Assembly: GCA_022649165.1 (NCBI GenBank)
Contig: JALCNR010000004.1
Coordinates: 1-64,000 of the forward strand
Length of the DNA: 64,000 nt
Reading direction: 5' to 3'
From: Actinomyces sp.
Lineage (GTDB): Bacteria > Actinomycetota > Actinomycetes > Actinomycetales > Actinomycetaceae
The position numbers were made by a program, and so were the translations under genes. The notes under the pieces are model-generated. The model was given only the letters and a program-made list of their open reading frames with translations. It had not been told where the DNA came from and made no database searches. Below, piece by piece: positions 34,527 through 42,532 of the stretch. Position 1 is the stretch's first letter. Each line of letters starts with the position of its first letter.

Positions 34527-35517
34527 GTCGTCGAGTGGAGCGCCGGGAGCATGCCCGCGGTTCGCGTGGCACGCCGCGCGATGTCCCGTGTCAGCTCCCG
34601 CTGGCAGGAGCTGCTGGGGACGACGGCACAACTCGCGCGCATCTGCGGCGAGCGCCTGATACAGCGGGCACCGACCCCGGAAGACGCACCCGTCGTCGTC
34701 GACCGGGGCGCGTTCGTCGGTGAGCACCACACGTGCGCGCGTGCTCCGTCTCGGGGTCGGGCACGGGGCTCGCCGACAGCAGCGCGTGGGTGTAGGGGTG
34801 CGCCGGCTCGGCGAAGACACGTCCGGCCTCGCCGGTCTCGACAATCGTGCCGCGGTACATGACCGAGACCCGGTCGCTCGGCCACCGCACCACCGAGAGG
34901 TCGTGGGCGACGATGAGGTAGGAGATTCCGAGCTCGCGTTGCAGCCGGACGAGCAGGTTGAGGATGTCCGCCTGGACCGACATGTCGAGGGCGGACACCG
35001 GCTCGTCGAGAATGACCAGGCGGGGTTCGAGGGCGAGCGCTCGGGCGATGCCGACGCGCTGCAGCTGCCCGCCCGTGAAGGCGGCGGGGAACCGGTCGAG
35101 CGCCGGGCGCGGCAGGCCCGCCAGGTCCATGAGCTCGACGACCCGGTGCTCGATCTCCTCGGAGCGGCGTCCGGCGGCGCGCATGGGCTCCGCGAGGATG
35201 TCGAAGATCGTCAGGCGCGGGTTCATCGCTCCGATCGGATCCTGCATGACGAGCTGGACACCCGATCGGAGCCGGCGCCGAGTGGCGGCGTCCAGGCGGC
35301 CGGTGATCGGCGTCCCGAGCTGCTCGATGGTCCCGTCCTCGGGCGGGGAGACACTGGCGATCGACATGACGATGCTCGACTTGCCGCTTCCGGACTCCCC
35401 GACCAGGCACAGGGTCTGCCCGCGCTCGAGGTCGAAGTCGATGCCGCGGACGGCCAGCACGGTCCCGTGTTCACCGGGAAAGGAGACATGCAGATCGCGC
35501 ACGCTGAGCAGGGTCAT
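34527..35517 (-). pseudogene. Oligopeptide ABC transporter ATPase (DppF/OppF-like), frameshifted
   Basis: From ATG 35517 the protein is a normal peptide-transporter ATPase: Walker A GESGSGKSS, QDPIGAMNPRLTIFDILAEP, signature [19 protein letters not shown] and LVILDEPVSALDMSVQADIL. Near 34735 it loses frame after DPETEHART; the expected C-terminus (DDDGCVFRGRCPLYQ, then GHRAACHA) continues in another frame, and its stop is not clear. The ATG overlaps the permease stop. The ATPase core could still be made, but with a wrong tail. Confidence 0.75.
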
Positions 35518-35765
35518 CGTCCGGCTCCCGTCCGGGAGGTCGGATCGAGGGCGTCCCGCAGCCCGTCGCCGATGAGCGTGACGGACACGGTGAGCAGCAC
35601 GATCACCGCGCTGGGAGCCAGCACCATCCACGGGGCGGTGGTGAGGCTGCCGGTCCCGTCTTGCAGCATCACCCCGAGCGAGACGTCGGGCGGCTTGATA
35701 CCGAAGCCCAGGAACGACAGCGAGGTCTCGGTGAGGATCGTCCCGACGACGCCCAGGACGCACCC
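35514..35765 (-). pseudogene. C-terminal fragment of a peptide ABC permease (DppC/OppC-like)
   Basis: A minus-strand frame without its own start gives GTILTETSLSFLGFGIKPPD and WMVLAPSAVIVLLTVSVTLI, then GDGLRDALDPTSRTGAGR and a stop overlapping the ATPase start (ATGA). This is the conserved end of the BPD_transp_1 permeases of dipeptide systems. The 5' part is missing and the break coincides with the ISL3 remnant at about 35765. Confidence 0.75.
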
Positions 35766-36224
35766 GCCAGACCCGCCAACGACACGGCCCGCGGGTTGAA
35801 GAACTCACGGTACGCGCTGTGAAAGAACCCCGAGGATCTCACCGAGAAGCAGACCGAGAAGCTCGCCTGGATCGCGAAGACCGACCCCAGGCTGCACCGC
35901 GCCTACCTCCTCAAGGAGGGGCTGCGAACCGTGTTCAAGCTGCCCTACGAGCAAGCCGTCATCGCGCTGGATCGGTGGATCTCCTGGGCCAGGCGATGTC
36001 GTATCCCGGCGTTCGTGAAACTCCAACGCTCGATCGTCGAGGACCGAGAGAGGATCCTCGCCGCGATCGAGCACGGCCTGTCCAACGGGCGCATTGAATC
36101 CGTCAACACGAAGATCCGACTCATCACCCGCGTCGCGTTCGGGTTCCGCTCACCCGACGCGCTCATCGCCCTGGCAATACTCACCCTCGGAGGCCACCGC
36201 CCCACCCTCCCCGGCCGACCATGA
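35763..36224 (+). mobile_element. ISL3-family transposase C-terminal remnant
   Basis: Translation gives ARGLKNSRYAL, a TGA, then KNPEDLTEKQTEKLAWIAKT, VIALDRWISWARRCRIPAF and GRIESVNTKIRLITRVAFG, the conserved end of ISL3 transposases. The TGA at 35820-35822 stands where relatives have Trp, so it is a nonsense change. The N-terminal two thirds are absent and it directly truncates the permease gene. No terminal repeats were recognised. Confidence 0.75.
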
Positions 36225-36287
36225 CCCACGGAAGACTCAGAAGCGTCGCTTTTACTCAGCGGATTGGTGAACGTTCCTGTTGTTGAG

Positions 36288-36743
36288 CTACTTACCGGGA
36301 ACGATGGAGCGGGTTCCGATGGGGTTGCGAGTGGTGAGGAGAAGGGATGCATTCGCTGCGACAGCGGCGCACTCGGCGGGCGCGTCGGGAAGCGTCCCTT
36401 CGTAGAGGGTGATCCGCACCGTGGTGGCGTCTTCGTCGACGGTGGCTCGTACGCCGTAGCACCGGGGATTGCTCATGGAGAAGAAAATTCGCACGGAGTC
36501 GTCGGAGATCACTTCGTATTGGCTCCATGAGGATGTGTCTTCGTTGTCGAGATCGGTCCGTTGCTGTATGTCGTTGGGTGATTGTGCTGGTGGCTTTGCT
36601 GTGGGATCGTAGCCAGCATCTGTGGTCGCGGAGCTGGGAGGGGATTCGCTCCCGCTGGCGGTGCAGCCCGTCATGGCAATACCAGCCAAGACGGACGCCA
36701 CAAGCATGGCCAAGAGGCGGCGGAGGTGAATCCAATTATCCAT
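36288..36743 (-). CDS. Putative lipoprotein
   Basis: The protein has 151 residues from ATG 36743. The signal LAMLVASVLAGIAMTGC ends in a lipobox cysteine. A Ser/Thr/Pro linker follows, and the mature domain has SDDSVRIFFSMSNPRCYGVR, then TVRITLYEGTLPDAPAEC, a small beta-sandwich pattern with two cysteines found in many actinobacterial lipoproteins. It lies 10 bases after the protease gene on the same strand, so it may be its partner, inhibitor or anchor. The local DNA is less GC-rich than the rest of the window. Confidence 0.75.
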   Translation of the reverse strand: MDNWIHLRRLLAMLVASVLAGIAMTGCTASGSESPPSSATTDAGYDPTAKPPAQSPNDIQQRTDLDNEDTSSWSQYEVISDDSVRIFFSMSNPRCYGVRATVDEDATTVRITLYEGTLPDAPAECAAVAANASLLLTTRNPIGTRSIVPGK

Positions 36744-36753
36744 GATGGCGTGT

Positions 36754-37855
36754 TCACCAGTCGTTGTTCGCAGCAACGAACAAGTCGTTGACGCGACTGT
36801 CGAAGTATGGTCCCTGAATGTCGGCGGTACTGTCGGTGGGCCCGTTCGAGGTCACGCTGCGGACGTACCCGAGACCAGTGGTGTTGCTGTATTCGTCGAG
36901 CCAGGGGCCGCCCGACGAACCGCCCCCGAAGTTGCAACCGGCAATATGGTTGAACTCGTAGGCTCCGATCCAGCCGGTGCCGCTGGTTCCCCAGCAGGCC
37001 CACATGATTTGGCCCCCATTGAGGTTCGCCGGGTAGCCGAAGACGCTGACATCGAAGCCGAAGCCGCCGCCCCACCTGAAGCCGTGGCCGCCGACCGCGT
37101 TTACGACGGGGGCTCCGGAGGTGCTTCCGTTGTAGGTTGTGACGAAGGCAACGTCCGAGTTGAATCCTCGGCCGGATTCACCGTAGTTGATCCAGTCAGT
37201 GAACGTGCGGAGCGTGGCAGCTTGGTAGGTGCCATACGTGGTGCCGTTGTTGTAGCCCGGCGCGAATATCCAATTGGTGTGCCATTCGTTTCCCGGGGCG
37301 CCATAGATGCAGTGGCCGGCAGTGACGACGAGACGCTTGGAGTCGCTATTAATGGAGGATCCGGAGCACACGTAATCCTTGCCGTCGGTTTGATTGTGGT
37401 AGAAGACTTTTCCGTTGGTTTTCGAGAAGTTCGTGACCGGAGGTGCAGCCTGCGGCGTGATTGTGGTCGACGTTGCCGCTACGGGGGAGGAGCCATCAGT
37501 GAGCGGCTCATTTGCTGAAACCTGTTGTTTGAGCTCATCAATCTGTCGGTCTACTTCAGCCGTGCTTGTCGGCGGGGATGGCGTTCTTCATGCGTTCGGG
37601 AGTCCAGTAGGCGGCAACAATGGGGTCGCCGCTGCTCGCGTCGAGGTCGACTGTGCTCGCGGTATTGGACGGAGTGTAGGTCCGATTTGTGTCGGGGTTC
37701 GTGACCTGTGCACGTACTGCTGTGGTGGCGGACGACAGTGGTGGATCACTCGGTGAGCTGGGCGATGCGGATGCCGGTGCGGTGATCGAGATGAGGAGAA
37801 CAGCCGCTGATGCGAAAGTTCCGAGGGCGATGAGTATGTTGCGGAACTGGGCCAT
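36754..37855 (-). pseudogene. Secreted trypsin-like serine protease, frameshifted after the signal region
   Basis: The N-terminus from ATG 37855 is a signal peptide (ILIALGTFASAAVLLISIT, ending APASA) and a propeptide up to MKNAIPADK. One extra base near 37560 then shifts the frame to a stop. The other frame carries the rest: propeptide STAEVDRQIDELKQQVSANE and the catalytic domain with VVTAGHCIYG (His), NSDVAFVTT (Asp) and GGGSSGGPWLD (Ser). All triad residues are intact, so the loss is a single indel. It would be an exported V8-like peptidase, transcribed before the lipoprotein. Confidence 0.8.
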
Positions 37856-38226
37856 GTTGATTTCTCCGGGGTGATGGTTCGTGCAGCAACTGGGGAGATG
37901 GACACGTCCGTTGTGACCCAACATCTACGGACGTACGCGAGTAAGACGCCCACATTTTGTGACCAGGACCACGTCGCACGCCAAAGTCGCAGGAAAAGTA
38001 TAGCTCCGTGACGGCGTGTCGTCTAGACATGGCCTGTATCGATGATGTTCATCTCTCGGCCCGAGAGCGTTCCTTAACGATCGTTTCTGAACCGGTTGGC
38101 GGTATGTCGTGTGAGCCGCGTAGGTTGCGGCGGAAGGGTGGTCAAACCCTCACCGAAACCGAAACTAGCGACAGACCGTTTTCGGCCGGGCCGGTAGCCT
38201 GGTGGGTAGTTGAAGGGAGGCGGGCC
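37856..38226. other. Intergenic region between protease and AbiEii-like locus
   Basis: No gene is seen in these 370 bases. They are less GC-rich than the surroundings and should hold divergent promoters for the protease and the 38227 gene. A TAGCCT hexamer precedes the latter by about 20 bases; no palindrome stands out. Confidence 0.4.
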
Positions 38227-38559
38227 ATGGCTGAGGTGACGGCGACTCGTGTGCGGTTCCGTGACGTCAAGCCCTATGACGCGCCCGCGTCGCTCGACGA
38301 GTTGCGTGGGCCCTATGACGGGCTCATCGATCTGCCTCACTCTGTGCGCTGGCAGGCTGATCGGCTCGGTCTGGATGTGTCGAACCTGGGCTGGCGTCGT
38401 ATGGCCTACCAGGCGTTGCTCGCCGAGGGGACGGCCAGCGAGCAGGGCCGCTTGATGAACCGGGATCGGCTGATCGAGACGTGGCCGATGCTGAACATGG
38501 ACCCGCGCGTGCGCGAGCTGTGGGAGGGGCGGTTCCCCCGGCTTCGGGTGGCCGTCTGA
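38227..38559 (+). CDS. Small protein paired with AbiEii-like nucleotidyltransferase
   Basis: The protein has 110 residues from ATG 38227, with GAAGGGAGG nine bases upstream. It is mixed alpha/beta and ends WEGRFPRLRVAV. It has no recognisable helix-turn-helix. Its stop overlaps the probable beginning of the nucleotidyltransferase frame, the usual layout of a two-gene toxin-antitoxin or abortive-infection unit in which the first gene is the antitoxin. It does not look like a typical AbiEi, so the antitoxin role is inferred from position only. Confidence 0.6.
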   Translation: MAEVTATRVRFRDVKPYDAPASLDELRGPYDGLIDLPHSVRWQADRLGLDVSNLGWRRMAYQALLAEGTASEQGRLMNRDRLIETWPMLNMDPRVRELWEGRFPRLRVAV

Positions 38560-39354
38560 GCGGTGACCAGGAGGAGCAGCGGCGCATCACGCGCTTGGCC
38601 CTGGAGGCCGCCGGCGACGAGGCCGGCTTCGCCTTGGCCGGCTCGGGCGCGGTCCGTGAGCATGGGTTGATCGACCGGCCTACAGAGGACGTGGACCTGT
38701 TCACCGTCCAGCAAGCCGAAACTCGGTTCGGCACGTCGCTTGACCGGATCATCGCGGCGCTGCGTGCGGCCGGCTATACCGTGGAGACCCGCAGACGCCA
38801 GGACACGTTCGCCCAGACGCCAGGACACGTTCGCCCAGCTCACCGTCGTCAGTGTGCAAGGGCGCAGTACCGATATGGATCTGGGCGTGGACTGGAGGGC
38901 TCATCCGCCTGTGCGGCTGGAGGTCGGGCCCGTGCTTGCCATCGATGATGCGGTGGGTAACAAGGTGGGTGCCCTGTTCTCGCGGGCCGAGACCCGCGAC
39001 TATCTCGATGTGGACGCGATCCGGCGTTCCGGCAGGTGCAGCGACAAGGAGCTGCTGGACTTGGCCCGCAACGCTGATGCCGGCTTCGACCTGGGGTGGT
39101 TCGCCCAGAACCTCGACGAGGTGGAGCGCATCCAGCCCGAAGAGGTGTGGGTCTACGGTCTGACGGCCAGTCAGCTCGACGACGTGAAGATGCGCACCAA
39201 GGTGTGGGCGGCGAGCATTCGCGGCCGCGCCCGGCGGGAGAGTACCCGCATCGGTCTGCATGAGCGTATCGAGCGGGAGGTGGAACGGCGTCGATCGGAG
39301 CGCGGCGACGACGAGCCGCACCGAGGCGGGCCTGTGGGGCGGGGGAGCCGATGA
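38556..39354 (+). pseudogene. AbiEii/AbiGii-type nucleotidyltransferase broken by a tandem duplication
   Basis: The frame beginning around 38556 gives RRITRLALEAAGDEAGFALA, GSGAVREHGL and PTEDVDLFT, the G-S and DxD-like signature of AbiEii nucleotidyltransferases. After RRRQDTFAQ the frame is lost at a 22-bp tandem duplication (38793-38836). Removing one copy restores DTFAQLTVVSVQGRSTDMDL and the C-terminal domain (DDAVGNKVGALFSRAETRDY). Start choice is unclear: a CTG at 38556 overlapping the upstream stop, or an ATG at 38481 inside it. These proteins act as toxins in type IV TA and phage-defence systems; this copy should be inactive. Confidence 0.75.
38793..38836 (+). repeat. 22-bp perfect tandem duplication
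   Basis: A 22-base unit starting AGACGCCAGG and ending TTCGCCC occurs twice head to tail at 38793-38814 and 38815-38836. Because 22 is not a multiple of three it shifts the nucleotidyltransferase frame. It may be reversible by slippage. Confidence 0.9.
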
Positions 39355-39818
39355 CCGTCGTCGGGTATGCGCGTGTGTCCACGCGCGAGCAGAACCCGGC
39401 CGCCCGGGAGGCCGAGCTGCGCGCGGCTGGGGCGGAGCGTGTGTTCGTGGACCACGGCGAGTCCAGCCGCGCGGCCGACCGGCCGCAGTGACTGGCGTGC
39501 CGGGCCTATCTGCGGACCGGGGACACGCTGGTGTTTAGGGCGCTGGACCGGTTGGCCGGAAGCGAGGTCATGGCCGTGTTCGCTCAGTTGCGTGTGGACA
39601 CGATCCGGGAGAACACTCGGCGGGGCCTGGCCTACGCGCGGGCTCAGGGGAGGGTCGGTGGCCGCCCCACTGTTATGGGTCCGGAGCGGACCGATGCCGC
39701 CTTGCGGATGAAGGCGCAGGGCCAGAGCAACGCGCATATCGCCACCGTGCTCGGTGTGAGCACGTCATCGGTACGCCGAGCCCTCGTCCGAGCCCAGACG
39801 CCCATCGCTCCCCGATGA
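39351..39818 (+). pseudogene. Small serine resolvase/invertase with nonsense codon and deletion
   Basis: From ATG 39351, which overlaps the upstream stop, the frame reads VVGYARVSTREQNPAAREAE (Ser9 region) up to RPQ, then TGA at 39489-39491 in place of the expected Trp. It continues ACRAYLRTGDTLVFRALDRL and AGSEVMAVFAQLRVDTIREN, where about 35 residues of the catalytic domain are missing in frame, then the hinge GRVGGRPTV and a helix-turn-helix (HIATVLGVSTSSVRRAL). Two independent lesions make it a pseudogene of a Hin/Tn3-type recombinase. Confidence 0.8.
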
Positions 39819-40228
39819 GGGAGAACATCGTGTCGACGAGAGGTGCTGACAGGGGGCCTGTCAACTAAACGGATGCTCCTATAGTTTTCAAGCGGCTGTT
39901 TGGGGTGCGTGGCGGTGGGCAGCGCAGGCCCATGGTGGGCTCAGCGACCTTGTCCGGCTTGGACGTGTCGTCGGTGTGGATCGCTGCGATCTCGAACGTC
40001 GTGCTCGAGAATCGCTCACTCGCCAGGCGACGGTCGCCGTGAGCTTGTCGGCGGCTCCGAATGCGGGGCCGAACTCGGCGAGGAGGCCTGGCGAGGGAGC
40101 CCTCCCCCCTCCCCCCGGTCGAGGCGCCCGCCGGGAATGGCGGAGGCCGCCCCCGCCCGGATCCACCGGCGCCCAGGCGGAGCGGCAGCCAAAAGGGCGC
40201 ATCTGTTGCGGGTCTCTATGCTGATCGT
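39819..40228. other. Non-coding stretch with one hairpin
   Basis: A TGACAGG/CCTGTCA stem with a GGG loop lies at 39847-39863 and could be the terminator of the resolvase gene. Minus-strand translations ending near 39877 have no recognisable domain. Nothing else is supported here. Confidence 0.4.
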
Positions 40229-40618
40229 GTGCTTGACCATATCGATGTGCCGGTGAGCGATCTCGGCGCCAGCAAAGCGTTCTATGAGGCGGCGTTGGCT
40301 CCGTTGGGCTTCCGCGTGCTCGTCGAGACCGCGACCTCGATCGGGCTTGGCGCTTCACCCGGGAGTCGGGGGGACGACCCGGGGGGCGAACTGTGGTTGT
40401 CGCAGTCTGGTGGGCCGCGCCCGCCCATGCACTTCGCGCTGCGTGCAGCCGGTGCGGAGGAGGTCCGAGCCTTCCACGCCTCCGGCCTGGCTGCCGGCGG
40501 TGTGAACAACGGCCGCCCGCGCCATCGTCCCGAGTACCATGATGGCTACTTCGCGGCCTATCTGTTTGATCCCGATGGGAACAACGTCGAGGCGGTCTTC
40601 CACGACTGGCACGGCTGA
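40229..40618 (+). CDS. VOC-family (glyoxalase/bleomycin-resistance fold) protein
   Basis: The protein has 129 residues from a GTG at 40229. It has a paired beta-alpha-beta-beta-beta layout: LDHIDVPVSDLGASKAFYEA at the start, a central PPMHFALRAAGAEEVRAFHA, and the closing FAAYLFDPDGNNVEAVFHDW. The first His, the middle His and the final Glu are the metal-ligand positions of the family. The substrate is unknown; members include lyases, dioxygenases and antibiotic-binding proteins. It is a single gene. Confidence 0.88.
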   Translation: MLDHIDVPVSDLGASKAFYEAALAPLGFRVLVETATSIGLGASPGSRGDDPGGELWLSQSGGPRPPMHFALRAAGAEEVRAFHASGLAAGGVNNGRPRHRPEYHDGYFAAYLFDPDGNNVEAVFHDWHG

Positions 40619-40634
40619 TCGTAGAGGCGCAGGT

Positions 40635-40838
40635 CTACTTGTCGCCGTCGAGGGCGTCCTTGGCGCGGTCGACGAGCGCCTTGGCGCCTGACTTCACGTC
40701 TTCGACGGCCTCCTTGGCCTTGCCCTCCAGGTTCTGGAGGCGGCCTTCGGCTTCGGTGTCCTTGTCGCCGGTCACCTTGCCGAGGGTCTCCTTGACCTTG
40801 CCGGCTGCCTTGTCGCCCGTCGCATCGAGGTCTGCCAT
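40635..40838 (-). CDS. CsbD-family stress-response protein
   Basis: The protein has 67 residues from ATG 40838 with GGGAGAGG upstream. It is charged, Lys/Asp/Ala-rich and lacks aromatic residues; GKVKETLGKVTGDKDTEAEG is the CsbD signature. Members accumulate in general stress; a molecular function is not established. It is convergent with the VOC gene. Confidence 0.9.
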   Translation of the reverse strand: MADLDATGDKAAGKVKETLGKVTGDKDTEAEGRLQNLEGKAKEAVEDVKSGAKALVDRAKDALDGDK

Positions 40839-40958
40839 CGCCCTCTCCCTTCGCATGTTCCGCTGGATGGTGTGATCAGGGTTACATATCGGGTGGAGTG
40901 GTGCAAGGGGAACCTGTGTCCCACCCAGCCACGACCGCCGGGTGGGAGACGCGCGCCG

Positions 40959-41237
40959 TCATACCTGTGGAGAGGGTCCTGCGGACGGGGCGGGCGGGAG
41001 CGGGCGGTTGCCCTCCTTGGTGCCCCACACGAACCAGCAGATCATGCCGACGATGCCGGTGGGGAGTGCGGCCAGTGCCCACAAGGCCTTGAATGCGGGC
41101 GTCCAGCGCGGAGATCTCACGATGCTGACCAGCGTGATGATCCAGATGATCATGGGGATGAGGGCGAGGATAAAGACGAGGCCGAGGCTGATTCCGGCGA
41201 GCGCGTTATATGCCGAGTCATCATAATATGGATCCAT
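40959..41237 (-). CDS. Small two-helix membrane protein (PLDc_N-like)
   Basis: The protein has 92 residues from ATG 41237. Two hydrophobic segments (LGLVFILALIPMIIWIITLV and ALWALAALPTGIVGMICWFV) are separated by IVRSPRWTPAFKA, the layout of PLDc_N-type membrane anchors without any phospholipase part. The N-terminus is acidic and Tyr-rich (DPYYDDSAYN) and the C-terminus is proline-rich. Role unknown. Confidence 0.7.
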   Translation of the reverse strand: MDPYYDDSAYNALAGISLGLVFILALIPMIIWIITLVSIVRSPRWTPAFKALWALAALPTGIVGMICWFVWGTKEGNRPLPPAPSAGPSPQV

Positions 41238-41436
41238 GCCAATAGCCTGATCGAGCAACAGTGATCCGTCAAGCGCGCAGAACTCCGGCGACACCGGCGA
41301 GGGACGCCGAGATATGTCACCTCGAGAAACCGCTGTCCACAGCCTCTGTGCGATGGTGCCGAAGTGCGGGTCGTAGATGGGACTCTGTCTCCCGGGGCCT
41401 CTGGGCCATGATGAGCGGAGGGAGAGGGGGCACGGA

Positions 41437-41766
41437 ATGGTGGAGTCGCAAGCGTCGTGGCTGCGGGAGTCCTGCCCGCCGTGGTGTGTGGCGACGCATC
41501 GCGAGGAGGATTTTCCCGACGACCGGGAGCACCAGGGGCTGGTGCGTGAGATTCCGGCCGTGCTCCTCTCTCGGACCTATCCCGAGCCGGGCCGGCTGGT
41601 GGAGACGGCCGAGGCGACGACGCTGGACGTCGTCCGGCATTGCCGGGCGGGCAGCCGGGAGGAATGGGTCTACATCGGGGACGACGAGCATCGCCTCGAC
41701 GTCTCTTTGGAGACAGCGCGCCGCATCGCCTCGGCCCTCGCGGAGACCGTGGCGAGCGGGAGCTGA
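41437..41766 (+). CDS. DUF6907-like small protein
   Basis: The protein has 109 residues. ATG 41437 follows a GGAGAGGGGG site. The N-terminal SCPPWCVATHREEDFPDD (CPxWC...H) is the mark of a small actinobacterial family, and a C-terminal helix LDVSLETARRIASALAETV follows. Such proteins are often encoded next to XRE regulators, as here with the convergent gene four bases away. The Cys/His motif could bind metal. Function not established. Confidence 0.7.
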   Translation: MVESQASWLRESCPPWCVATHREEDFPDDREHQGLVREIPAVLLSRTYPEPGRLVETAEATTLDVVRHCRAGSREEWVYIGDDEHRLDVSLETARRIASALAETVASGS

Positions 41767-41770
41767 GGGG

Positions 41771-42064
41771 TCACGGCCTCGGTGGAAGCCCGCTCCTCAG
41801 CTCGGGCCACTCCTCGGGCAACAGAGCGTCGACCGTGGTCCCGAGCACCTGGGCGACGGCCATGACGTTGCGGAGACTGGGGTTGGCGGCACGGTTCGGC
41901 GCGGACTCGCCCTTCTCCAGCTTCTGGAAGGTGTAGCGACTGATGCCGGCCGCATAGGCAACGTTCTCCTGGCTGAGGCCGCGTACTGCGCGCAGGCGCT
42001 GGATGCTCATTCCCAGTTCGCGCGCGCAACGGTCCCAGGCCTGCTCAGGTCGTCTTTTCGCCAC
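41771..42064 (-). CDS. XRE-family helix-turn-helix regulator
   Basis: The protein has 97 residues from GTG 42064; a longer frame to 42196 exists, but its N-terminus is proline- and arginine-rich with no sign of a domain. The HTH covers about 14-75: IQRLRAVRGLSQENVAYAAG, ISRYTFQKLEKGES and NPSLRNVMAVAQVLGTTVDA. It is a single-domain DNA-binding protein, probably an autoregulator. No clear ribosome site is seen, so the start is uncertain. Confidence 0.8.
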   Translation of the reverse strand: MAKRRPEQAWDRCARELGMSIQRLRAVRGLSQENVAYAAGISRYTFQKLEKGESAPNRAANPSLRNVMAVAQVLGTTVDALLPEEWPELRSGLPPRP

Positions 42065-42532
42065 CGGTCCAGCGTGTGGCGGGGAGAGCGTGAAGATGGC
42101 CTCCTCAAAGAGGCTATTCGTGAAAGGCGATCCGGTCGGGGTCGGGCGCGCTCGTCGGCGCCCGCCTCCCTGGCGGATGATGCGGCGTGATGGCATACTG
42201 AATGTGGCTCGTTATACGAGGCTCCCGGCCTGGTGTGTCGGGTGCGGAAGCCCCTCCTGCCCTGGAGCCCGGAGTCGCTCCGCATGCGGGCCGGGGTTCT
42301 CTGCCGCGCCGGGTACGTGAGTGTCCCAGAACCTTCCGCCGCGGACCGGTGGCAGAGGCTCCTTCGGGTGCGTCCCGGACGTGGGCGGGCGCCCGGGGCG
42401 CACCCGATGCGCGGGGTCGAGCGCGGGCGGGCCGGCCCCTCCCGGGGACGCGTGCCCGCCGACGGCCATCCGTTCCATGGAGCTGACGGAGCGTCGCAAT
42501 GCCTCCGCGCGCCCTCCGGTAGAGTGACCGTT
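42065..42532. promoter_or_regulatory. Region upstream of ferrochelatase with leaderless promoter
   Basis: No gene is supported in this stretch; the open frame that runs in from the left of hemH is proline- and arginine-rich. TAGAGT at 42520-42525 lies seven bases before the hemH ATG, so the transcript is probably leaderless. Promoters for the XRE gene should lie in the left part. Confidence 0.45.

Noticed and set aside
35820-39491. TGA read as Trp (recoded stop)
   Set aside because: TGA occurs at Trp positions only in two degraded mobile-element genes; intact genes in the window use TGA as their normal stop.
40061-40228. N-terminal extension of the VOC protein
   Set aside because: The extension is Pro/Arg/Gly-rich, and the VOC fold begins at the GTG at 40229.
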